This document shows positions 1-5,270 of a stretch of DNA of 5,270 bases, in pieces; positions within the stretch are counted from its first letter, which is position 1; each line of letters begins with the position of its first letter. Origin of the DNA: Elusimicrobiota bacterium. Lineage in GTDB: Bacteria > CAYTYR01 > UBA6262 > DAOVJB01. The stretch spans positions 1 to 5,270 of the forward strand of contig DAOVJB010000101.1 in NCBI GenBank assembly GCA_030673425.1. Reading direction: 5' to 3'. The translations under genes and the position numbers were made by a program. The notes beneath the pieces were generated by a model that was not told where the DNA came from, ran no database searches, and saw only the letters and a list, made by a program, of their open reading frames with translations.

Positions 1-848
1 ATATCACTCGACAACTCAGGCGGGGTCTGTTCCAGAGTGGCTTTTACGATCTCCACTATCATATTAACCGGTTCACTAAGGGCATTTCTTACTTCTTCTG
101 AAGTAATCTCTACTGTTTCAGGTAAACCTGTCCTGAGGCTTCTGCCCTTTACTTCAAGAACATCTTCCTGTTCCTGCGGGAAAATTGACCCTATACGTAT
201 CTTTACTTCCTCGGCAGTCCGTTCGCCTATGATCAGACTATATTTCTTCTTAAGGTATGATATTATGGCTTCATCCATTTCATCGCCGGCTACACGGATG
301 GATTTACTCAAGACCATCCCGCCTAAAGCAATCACTGCAACTTCAGTTGTTCCTCCACCTATATCCACGATCATGCTTCCTGCCGGTTCCTGAACAGGTA
401 TATTCGCCCCGATAGCTGCAGCCATAGGCTCTTCAATGAGGTAAACCTCTCTTGCTCCGGCCTGCTGCGCGGCTTCTTTTACCGCTCTTTTTTCTACACC
501 CGTTATTCCCGAAGGCACGCCGATCACGATTCGCGGACTGAGCAGGCTTCTTTTCTGATGGGCTTTTCTGATAAAATAGCGTATCATCTCCTGTGTAATT
601 TCAAAATCCGCAATCACGCCGTTCCTGAGAGGCCTGATAGCAACTATATTAGCAGGGGTTCTTCCTAACATTTTCTTGGCTTCATCACCTACCGCTAAAA
701 CTTCATGAGTATCCCTGTCTATAGCTACCACCGAAGGCTCATTAAGAATAAGTCCTTTGCTCTTTAGACAGACCAGCGTAGTTGCTGTTCCTAAATCAAT
801 ACCTATATCATTAGAAAAAAGACCAAAAGTATTCATTAAATTAAACAC
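1..848 (-). CDS. mreB: Rod shape-determining protein MreB (3' end outside window)
   Basis: This is a bacterial actin homologue. It binds ATP, polymerises on the inner face of the membrane and guides the elongation machinery that builds lateral cell wall. About 282 codons are visible; the C-terminal fifth or so (family about 335-350 aa) runs off the window. Numbered from the GTG at 848, visible motifs are FSND (11-14), the phosphate-1 loop DLGTATT (18-24), [11 protein letters not shown] (138-148), the phosphate-2 loop [11 protein letters not shown] (162-172) and AGDEMDEAI (187-195), all typical of MreB. The start is uncertain. GTG at 848 lies 8 bases after a GGAGG and gives an MF-type N-terminus as in many MreBs; the ATG at 836 is 14 bases from the nearest GGAG. 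The phosphate-1 loop has Thr where most MreBs have Asn (usual LGTANT). The gene follows rplQ after a 37-base gap, so it is probably cotranscribed with the ribosomal genes. A paralogue (Mbl or MreBH) cannot be excluded from this part alone. Confidence 0.96.
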   Translation of the reverse strand, partial: MFNLMNTFGLFSNDIGIDLGTATTLVCLKSKGLILNEPSVVAIDRDTHEVLAVGDEAKKMLGRTPANIVAIRPLRNGVIADFEITQEMIRYFIRKAHQKRSLLSPRIVIGVPSGITGVEKRAVKEAAQQAGAREVYLIEEPMAAAIGANIPVQEPAGSMIVDIGGGTTEVAVIALGGMVLSKSIRVAGDEMDEAIISYLKKKYSLIIGERTAEEVKIRIGSIFPQEQEDVLEVKGRSLRTGLPETVEITSEEVRNALSEPVNMIVEIVKATLEQTPPELSSD

Positions 849-861
849 TTCTCCCTCCTCC
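849..861 (-). promoter_or_regulatory. mreB ribosome binding site
   Basis: A purine-rich tract (GGAGGAGGGAGAA on the minus strand) lies just before the candidate GTG at 848. GGAGG at 861-857 has an 8-base spacer to the GTG, which is close to optimal. The spacer to the ATG at 836 is 20 bases from the same core, or 14 from the GGAG at 854-851. This favours the GTG start. Confidence 0.65.
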
Positions 862-885
862 AACCGCTAAAGCTCTGATAGCAGT

Positions 886-1236
886 TTAGAGTAATCTGAT
901 TATCGCACGTGGAGCTGCATCCCCTTGACGCGGAGCTACTTTTGTTATGCTTGTATATCCGCCTTTTCTGTCCTTAAACCTGACACCAATAGTGTTAAAT
1001 AATTTCTTTAATACTTTCTTGTCCTTAACCACTTTATTGGCAAGACGCCTCGCAGACAGATCTCCTCTTTTAGCCAGAGTAATCAACCTTTCTGCTGTTC
1101 TTCTTAATTCCTTGGCTTTAGCCTGTGTAGTTGTAATCTGTTCATATTGAAATAAAGCAGTAGATAAATTTGAAAGCAAGGCCTTCCTATGCCCTTTTGT
1201 TCTTGATAATTTTCTTCCTTTTTTACCCTCTGGCAT
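886..1236 (-). CDS. rplQ: 50S ribosomal protein L17
   Basis: This 116-residue protein matches bacterial L17, a large-subunit protein near the exit-tunnel side of the ribosome, over its full usual length (E. coli about 127, core about 116). The N-terminal basic segment has GRKLSRTKGHRKALLSNL (7-24). It is followed by ITTTQAKAKELRR (34-46), LITLAKRGD (51-59), KLFNTIGVRF (78-87), the GGYT turn (92-95) and the end APRAIIRLL (108-116), all family hallmarks. The ATG at 1236 follows AAGGAG (1249-1244) by 7 bases. It lies 28 bases after rpoA, the classical last-gene position of the alpha operon. Here, however, mreB follows closely instead of a terminator. Confidence 0.98.
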   Translation of the reverse strand: MPEGKKGRKLSRTKGHRKALLSNLSTALFQYEQITTTQAKAKELRRTAERLITLAKRGDLSARRLANKVVKDKKVLKKLFNTIGVRFKDRKGGYTSITKVAPRQGDAAPRAIIRLL

Positions 1237-1264
1237 TGTTACACTCCTTCTATTTCGTGCCTTT

Positions 1265-2233
1265 TTATTTTGGTATTTGCATTCCTAATGACAATCCCAG
1301 CTCTTTTAATTTTTTACTAATTTCAGTAAGAGACTTCTTACCGAAATTTTTAACCTTTAAGAGATCATGCTCGGTTTTCTTCACAAGGTCACCTAAAGTC
1401 TTGATGCGAGCTACCTGCAGACAATTAGAAGACCTTACGGATAACTCTATAATCTCAACACTCTGGGTTAATAACTCTTTTATTCTTTGGTCCTCCTGCT
1501 CTTCCGGCTTCGGTGCAACTGTTTCCTCTTCTTCTTCTTCCTCAAAATTAACAAAAATATTAAGAGAATCTTTTAATATCTTGGCAGCATAGGCCAGTGC
1601 ATCCGCAGGCACAACGCTTCCATCCGTCCATATCTCCATGATTAAACGGTCATAATCGGTAACCTGTCCGATCCTTGCATTTTCAATATTATATGCTACT
1701 TTATGAACAGGCGTGAAAATTGAATCCAGGGGAATTACACCAATGGGTTTACCATCCTGTTTGTTCTTCTCAGCAGAAATATATCCCCTTCCTTTATTTA
1801 CTTCCATAACCATTTCTAATTTTCCGGAGGAATTAAGTGTTGCTATATGAAGATCAGGATTTAATATTTCTATATTGGTATTAGCTGTTATATCCTTGGC
1901 TTTGACTTCACCTGCCTTGCTTGCTTTAAGAACAAGTGTCTCAGGACCATCGGCAAATAGTTTAAGGCGTAGCTTCTTCAGGTTAAGCAGAATCTCTACC
2001 ATATCCTCAACAACACCCGGAATAGTCGAAAATTCATGTAATACTTTTTCTATCTTAACATTGGTGACAGCCGCCCCTTCCAGAGAAGAGAGAAGAACTC
2101 TCCGCAACGAGTTCCCTATAGTATGTCCATAACCCCGCTCAAATGGCTCAGCAATAAATTTACCGTAAGTATTGTCCGCTGTTACTTTCTCCCACTCAAG
2201 CTTTTTAGGTCTGATAATAGTTTTTAAGTTCAT
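1265..2233 (-). CDS. rpoA: DNA-directed RNA polymerase subunit alpha
   Basis: This 322-residue subunit dimerises to start RNA polymerase assembly, and its C-terminal domain touches promoter UP elements and activators. The N-terminal domain (about 1-230) begins MNLKTIIRPKKLEW and contains the conserved GYGHTIGNSLRRVLLSSLEG (34-53), then IPLDSIFTPVHKVAYNIENA (167-186) and TDYDRLIMEIWTDG (192-205). An acidic linker with seven glutamates in a row (231-237) leads to the C-terminal domain (about 253-317). There, VRSSNCL carries R267 and N270, equivalent to the DNA-contacting R265 and N268 of E. coli, followed by NFGKKSLTEI (296-305) and LGLSLGM (312-318). The ATG at 2233 is chosen because AAGGAGG (2251-2245) lies 11 bases upstream and MNLK matches the family. 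An in-frame TTG at 2260 would place the ribosome binding site inside the gene. The gene follows rpsK directly; rpsD, often between them, is absent. Confidence 0.98.
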   Translation of the reverse strand: MNLKTIIRPKKLEWEKVTADNTYGKFIAEPFERGYGHTIGNSLRRVLLSSLEGAAVTNVKIEKVLHEFSTIPGVVEDMVEILLNLKKLRLKLFADGPETLVLKASKAGEVKAKDITANTNIEILNPDLHIATLNSSGKLEMVMEVNKGRGYISAEKNKQDGKPIGVIPLDSIFTPVHKVAYNIENARIGQVTDYDRLIMEIWTDGSVVPADALAYAAKILKDSLNIFVNFEEEEEEETVAPKPEEQEDQRIKELLTQSVEIIELSVRSSNCLQVARIKTLGDLVKKTEHDLLKVKNFGKKSLTEISKKLKELGLSLGMQIPK

Positions 2234-2235
2234 AT

Positions 2236-2264
2236 TGTACTTGTCCTCCTTAAATGACAAGACA
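2236..2264 (-). promoter_or_regulatory. Hairpin displaying the rpoA ribosome binding site
   Basis: On the minus strand CTTGTC (2261-2256) and GACAAG (2245-2240) are perfect inverse complements around a 10-base loop. TGT/ACA extend the stem by three pairs past one bulged base, giving about nine pairs. The loop holds AAGGAG of the rpoA Shine-Dalgarno sequence, and its last G is the first base of the 3' arm. It ends two bases before the ATG at 2233. The pairing is seen directly; a regulatory role is inference, and a mostly AU/GU-rich six-pair stem can occur by chance. Confidence 0.4.
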
Positions 2265-2277
2265 CATTACAGTGCCT

Positions 2278-2706
2278 TTATACTCTTCTTTGTTTTGGCG
2301 CCCGGCATCCGTTATGAGGGATAGGGGTTACATCCTTTATCATGTTTATTTCTAACCCGGCTGCCTGTAATGCACGAATAGCCGTTTCCCTGCCTGAACC
2401 AGGACCCTTCACATGAACTGCCACTTCTTTTAGCCCTTGCTGCATAGCCTTCTTAGCTGCTGATTCAGCAGCCATCTGAGCAGCAAAAGGAGTCCCTTTT
2501 CTGGAACCCTTAAAACCAAGGCCTCCAGCACTTGACCATGATATTACATTGCCCTGCATATCAGTAACAGTAACAATGGTGTTGTTAAATGTCGCCTTAA
2601 TATGAGCAACTCCGCTTACAATACCCTTTGCGGTTTTCTTCTTTCTTCTTGTCTTGGTCTTACCTGCTGATTTAGAAGATTTTTTTCCTGCTTCTTTAGT
2701 AGCCAT
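2278..2706 (-). CDS. rpsK: 30S ribosomal protein S11
   Basis: This 142-residue small-subunit platform protein helps form the mRNA exit region with S7 and S18. The core is unmistakable: [18 protein letters not shown] (32-49), [20 protein letters not shown] (58-77), [11 protein letters not shown] (98-108), [11 protein letters not shown] (110-120) and the C-terminal [18 protein letters not shown] (125-142). The protein is about 13 residues longer than E. coli S11 because of a Lys/Ser/Thr-rich N-terminal tail (residues 2-27), likely disordered and RNA-binding. The ATG at 2706 follows GGGAGGGG with about 11 bases from the GGAGG core. It lies 37 bases after rpsM and 44 before rpoA. Confidence 0.98.
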   Translation of the reverse strand: MATKEAGKKSSKSAGKTKTRRKKKTAKGIVSGVAHIKATFNNTIVTVTDMQGNVISWSSAGGLGFKGSRKGTPFAAQMAAESAAKKAMQQGLKEVAVHVKGPGSGRETAIRALQAAGLEINMIKDVTPIPHNGCRAPKQRRV

Positions 2707-2743
2707 TAATAACTACCCCTCCCTTATCTCTTAATTATTTATT

Positions 2744-3133
2744 CTATTTACCTTGAGCTTTGTCTTTAATCTTACTGGCACCGACAGTCTTTCTTACTCC
2801 TCTTTTAGTCCGTGCGTTTGTGCGTGTCCTCTGTCCCCTGAGAGGTAAGCCCCTCCGGTGGCGGATACCCCTGTAACAGCCTATCTCATGCAGCCTCTTA
2901 ATATTCATGGAAACTTCCCTGCGCAACGAACCTTCTACTTTGTATTCTGTCTGGATTATTGATTTGAGTTTACTTACCTCTTCCTCTGTCAGGTCCTTGA
3001 CGCGTGTGTCAGGATTTATCTTAGCTTCTTCCAATATCATATCTGCCGATATTCTTCCTATACCGTAAATATAGGTCAGACCAATCTCAATCCTCTTATT
3101 CTTTGGTAAGTCAATTCCTGAAATTCTTGCCAT
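2744..3133 (-). CDS. rpsM: 30S ribosomal protein S13
   Basis: This 129-residue protein of the small-subunit head contacts the P-site tRNA through its C-terminal tail and bridges to the large subunit. It starts [10 protein letters not shown] and has a helix-hairpin-helix IYGIGR (22-27), then [15 protein letters not shown] (67-81), [19 protein letters not shown] (85-103) and TNARTKRG (105-112), as expected for bacterial S13. The basic C-terminal tail (112-129) is slightly longer than in E. coli (118 aa in total). The ATG at 3133 follows AGGAGG (3147-3142) by 8 bases. The 46-base gap after rpmJ shows no pseudoknot-like leader that could be recognised by eye. That matters because in E. coli S4 represses this operon just upstream of rpsM. 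Confidence 0.98.
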   Translation of the reverse strand: MARISGIDLPKNKRIEIGLTYIYGIGRISADMILEEAKINPDTRVKDLTEEEVSKLKSIIQTEYKVEGSLRREVSMNIKRLHEIGCYRGIRHRRGLPLRGQRTRTNARTKRGVRKTVGASKIKDKAQGK

Positions 3134-3179
3134 CTATAGCGCCTCCTAATAAGTTTCAACTATCTTCTGACTTCTGTCA

Positions 3180-3293
3180 TCAACCCTGTCTCTGCTTATG
3201 ACGTGGATTACTGCAGATAATCTTAACAACACCTTTTCTCTTGATAACTTTACATTTTTTACATATCGGTTTAACTGAAGATCTTACTTTCAT
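3180..3293 (-). CDS. rpmJ: 50S ribosomal protein L36 (zinc-ribbon form)
   Basis: This 37-residue protein was read directly from the minus strand: ATG at 3293-3291, TGA at 3182-3180. It begins [14 protein letters not shown] and ends [10 protein letters not shown]. It is the smallest large-subunit protein and stabilises 23S rRNA near domain VI. Cys11, Cys14, Cys27 and His32 form the complete zinc site, so this is the zinc-binding (C+) form rather than the zinc-free paralogue induced under zinc shortage in some bacteria. AAGGA (3307-3303) lies 9 bases before the start. Its position between infA and rpsM is the canonical one. Confidence 0.97.
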   Translation of the reverse strand: MKVRSSVKPICKKCKVIKRKGVVKIICSNPRHKQRQG

Positions 3294-3343
3294 TGTATGA
3301 TTTCCTTTTAGTAAAATAGTCTTTTATCGCGCGCATATCGGCG

Positions 3344-3562
3344 TTATTTTGACCGATAAACTATTCTGCCTCTTGAAAGGTCATAGGGAGATAATTCAAG
3401 TTTAACCTTATCTCCTGGCAAAATCTTGATGAAGTGCATCCGCATTTTTCCTGAAATATGGGCTAAAACTTTATGCCCATTCTCAAGCGTTACCCTGAAC
3501 ATCGCATTAGGTAATGCTTCTAAAATCGTGCCTTCAACCTCTATTGCTTCTTCTTTAGGCAA
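3344..3562 (-). CDS. infA: Translation initiation factor IF-1
   Basis: This 72-residue factor is the exact length of E. coli IF1 and aligns with it from end to end. IF1 is a single S1-type OB-fold that occupies the ribosomal A site during initiation and helps IF2 and IF3. Visible features are [16 protein letters not shown] (9-24), [15 protein letters not shown] (27-41), [16 protein letters not shown] (47-62) and the end RGRIVYRSK (64-72). The start codon is TTG (3562-3560), chosen because [10 protein letters not shown] lines up with AKEDNIEMQG of E. coli and because TAGGAGG (3574-3568) lies 5 bases upstream. Only 9 bases separate it from the map stop. Confidence 0.97.
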   Translation of the reverse strand: MPKEEAIEVEGTILEALPNAMFRVTLENGHKVLAHISGKMRMHFIKILPGDKVKLELSPYDLSRGRIVYRSK

Positions 3563-3574
3563 AATTGCCTCCTA
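3563..3574 (-). promoter_or_regulatory. infA ribosome binding site overlapping the map stop codon
   Basis: TAGGAGG (3574-3568) is the infA Shine-Dalgarno sequence, and its first three bases are the TAG stop codon of map. The spacer to the TTG start is 5 bases. Ribosomes ending on map therefore stop on the infA site, which favours translational coupling and may offset the weak TTG start. Confidence 0.75.
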
Positions 3575-4318
3575 TAGTTCCGTCAGAATCTCAGGCCCGT
3601 TCTCGGTAATAGCTACCATATGTTCAAAATGACACGATAAACTTCCATCTATCGTAACTACTGTCCAGCCGTCATCCAAGACCTTGACCTGCCATCCCCC
3701 CATATTGACCATAGGCTCTAAAGCTAAAACCATTCCCACATTAAGCCTGGGCCCTTTCCCCGGAGGGCCAAAATTAGGAATCTGGGGTTCTTCGTGCATC
3801 TCACGTCCGATCCCGTGCCCTACAAAATCACGCACCACGGAAAACCCGTTTCTCTCGACAAATGTCTGAATAGCATGAGAAATATCACTTAAGTAGAAGG
3901 AATCTTCTGCCTTGGCTATACCTTTATAAAGTGCTTCCTTCGTAACTTGTAATAATTTTTTTACGCCTTTAGAGACTTCACCTACAGGAACTGTTACAGC
4001 CATATCCCCGCAATATCCCTCGAAAAATATCCCCACATCTATACTTATAATATCTCCTGAAACTAACTTTCTTTCACCGGGAATACCATGCACGAGTTCC
4101 TTATTAATAGACGTACAAATACTTGCAGGGAAACCTTTGTATCCTAAAAATGCGGGTTTAGCATTATATTTTTTAATCAGTCCTACTGCTATCTCATCAA
4201 GTTTTCTTGTAGTTACACCAGGCTTAATTTCACCCTTAAGCCTTTCGCAAATCTGAGCTACGATTTGTGCACTCCTTCTTAAAGCTTTAATTTCACGAGG
4301 CGATTTTATAATAATCAT
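3572..4318 (-). CDS. map: Type I methionine aminopeptidase
   Basis: This 248-residue cytosolic dimetal enzyme removes the initiator methionine from nascent proteins whose second residue is small. It is the compact type Ia form, without an N-terminal zinc extension. All catalytic residues are visible: His77 (VHGIP), metal ligands Asp94 (SIDVG), Asp105 (GYCGDMAVT), His168 (FVGHGIG), Glu201 (ALEPM) and Glu232 (CHFEHM), plus His175 (MHEEPQIPN). The N-terminal MIIIKSPREI matches the usual IxLKSxxEI start. The ATG overlaps the secY stop as ATGA, and no Shine-Dalgarno sequence at normal distance is seen, so reinitiation after secY is likely. adk, which stands between secY and map in many bacteria, is absent. 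Confidence 0.98.
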   Translation of the reverse strand: MIIIKSPREIKALRRSAQIVAQICERLKGEIKPGVTTRKLDEIAVGLIKKYNAKPAFLGYKGFPASICTSINKELVHGIPGERKLVSGDIISIDVGIFFEGYCGDMAVTVPVGEVSKGVKKLLQVTKEALYKGIAKAEDSFYLSDISHAIQTFVERNGFSVVRDFVGHGIGREMHEEPQIPNFGPPGKGPRLNVGMVLALEPMVNMGGWQVKVLDDGWTVVTIDGSLSCHFEHMVAITENGPEILTEL

Positions 4319-5270
4319 TTTATATTAAAATATCTACCTTTTAATTTACCCTTGCTCATGAACCCGTCATAATGGCGCATCAGGAGGTGACTTTCAATCT
4401 GACCCATCGTATCAAGAGCCACACCGACAACGATAAGGATGGCCGTTCCGCTGAATATGGCACCCCAGAAACCGAGTCCCATGCCACCGAAGATAAAATC
4501 AGGAACTACCGCGATAGATGCGACAAACAGTGCTCCGACTAACGTGATCCTTGTAAGAATCCTGTCAATATATTCTGCGGTTGGAGCACCCGGCCTTATA
4601 CCGGGAATAAATCCCCCGAACTTCTTCATGTTATCAGCAAGGTCATTCGGATTAAACGTAATCGCTGTATAAAAATAACAGAAGAAAATGATAAGACCTA
4701 CGTAAAGTATAGTATATAATGCTTTCCCGGGCTGTAACCAATTAACAACGGTATGTAAAAATAGCATCTTGTCCTTTGCTAAAAAGTTGATTATCGTGCG
4801 CGGAAACATCATAATCGACACGGAAAATATAACCGCAATAACTCCTGACTGGTCGACCCGAAGCGGCAGGTATGTGCTCTGCCCGCCGTACATGCGCCTT
4901 CCCACAATCCGCTTGGCATATTGGACAGGAATTCTTCTCTGCCCCTGTTCTATAAAAACAACAGCCGCAACAATTATCACAACTAACGCTATAAGGAACA
5001 ATACCATGAATAAACTTATTTGACCTGTAGTGAAAAGTTGAAATGTGTTTCCTACAACAGCAGGAAGCCTGGCTACTATATTGGCGAAGATTATAAGAGA
5101 TATACCATTACCTACACCGAATTCGGTTATCTGCTCCCCCAGCCACATAACAACAATGGTTCCTGTAGTAAGCGTTAGCATCGTCATAAGCTGAAAAGTT
5201 AAACCTGGATTGCGAACTATCTGAACCCCTGTTTCTTTTTCAAGACTCTGGATTAAAAAAGTTAATCCGA
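4315..5270 (-). CDS. secY: Protein translocase subunit SecY (5' end outside window)
   Basis: SecY is the channel of the Sec translocon in the cytoplasmic membrane, passing unfolded proteins outward and membrane helices sideways. The reading frame is open to the window edge; 317 C-terminal residues of a usual 430-450 are present. Before the internal Met at 5187 the frame reads GLTFLIQSLEKETGVQ, IVRNPGLTFQL, which is SecY-like, so that Met is not the start. Visible motifs are LTLTTGTIVVMWLGEQITE with GVGNGISLIIF (about 31-61), the C5 loop RRIPVQYAKRIVGRRMYGG (111-129), which contacts SecA and the ribosome, and the C6 loop FNPNDLADNMKKFGG plus FIPGIRPG (205-227). The tail is MGQIESHLLMRHYDGFM. 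Several hydrophobic helices lie between them. One small deviation is RVDQSGVIAV, where RVNQAGVIPV is usual. It precedes map with a four-base overlap. Confidence 0.98.
   Translation of the reverse strand, partial: GLTFLIQSLEKETGVQIVRNPGLTFQLMTMLTLTTGTIVVMWLGEQITEFGVGNGISLIIFANIVARLPAVVGNTFQLFTTGQISLFMVLFLIALVVIIVAAVVFIEQGQRRIPVQYAKRIVGRRMYGGQSTYLPLRVDQSGVIAVIFSVSIMMFPRTIINFLAKDKMLFLHTVVNWLQPGKALYTILYVGLIIFFCYFYTAITFNPNDLADNMKKFGGFIPGIRPGAPTAEYIDRILTRITLVGALFVASIAVVPDFIFGGMGLGFWGAIFSGTAILIVVGVALDTMGQIESHLLMRHYDGFMSKGKLKGRYFNIK

Noticed and set aside
37-393. Plus-strand open frames opposite mreB, and others opposite rplQ, rpoA, infA, map and secY
   Set aside because: They lie antisense to well-identified genes, have no family resemblance or convincing ribosome binding site, and read as serine/leucine-rich shadow translations.
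867-889. Possible stem-loop over the rplQ stop: CTAAACTG, loop CTAT, CAG-bulge-TTTAG on the minus strand
   Set aside because: The stem is short, AT-rich and interrupted by a three-base bulge, and it is followed by CGGTTGG rather than a run of T. It does not look like an intrinsic terminator.
1265-2260. Longer rpoA beginning at TTG 2260 (nine extra residues)
   Set aside because: The extra codons span the AAGGAGG site itself, and the family N-terminus starts at MNLK (2233).
3168-3180. TGAC-AGAA-GTCA mini-hairpin just after the rpmJ stop
   Set aside because: A four-pair stem is too short to support a regulatory role, and no pseudoknot partner resembling the S4-binding leader was found.
3326-3343. 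Short GC-rich patch (CGCGCGC flanked by TATCG repeats) between infA and rpmJ
   Set aside because: The TATCG copies are direct, not inverted, and no stable hairpin, terminator or promoter could be made from it by eye.
4315-5187. A complete 290-residue gene starting at the Met at 5187
   Set aside because: The frame stays open to the window edge and the upstream residues match SecY, so this Met is internal.

Overview
This window is a bacterial chromosomal segment read entirely on the minus strand. It holds the distal part of the spc ribosomal-protein region and the alpha operon, followed by the cell-shape gene mreB. In transcription order (right to left) it contains secY (5' end outside the window), map, infA, rpmJ, rpsM, rpsK, rpoA, rplQ and mreB (3' end outside the window). 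All nine genes are intact where visible, show clear family motifs, and are separated by at most about 50 bases. secY and map overlap by four bases. No RNA gene, mobile element, CRISPR array, repeat family or convincing terminator was seen, and no gene-free stretch exceeds about 50 bases.

The organism is a bacterium of moderate-to-low GC (about 40% by eye). It uses strong AGGAGG-type ribosome binding sites, has bacterial-type IF1, a zinc-ribbon L36 and a rod-type MreB. The gene order is the common bacterial one with two omissions. adk is missing between secY and map, and rpsD is missing between rpsK and rpoA. mreB sits directly behind rplQ. The layout would suit a deep-branching or candidate-phylum lineage such as Omnitrophota or a relative, but that placement is an impression and was not tested.

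The set supports protein production: the SecY translocation channel, removal of initiator methionine from new proteins (Map), initiation (IF1), ribosome parts (L36, S13, S11, L17) and the RNA polymerase alpha subunit. MreB links this block to cell-wall elongation. The tight spacing and lack of terminators suggest one long transcript, with translational coupling at secY/map (ATGA) and at map/infA, where the map stop codon is part of the infA Shine-Dalgarno sequence.

Nothing here looks like an undescribed system. The points worth a second look are the rplQ-mreB linkage, a hairpin presenting the rpoA ribosome binding site, the TTG start of infA, the mreB start and its N-terminal hydrophobic segment, and a substitution in the MreB nucleotide-binding loop.
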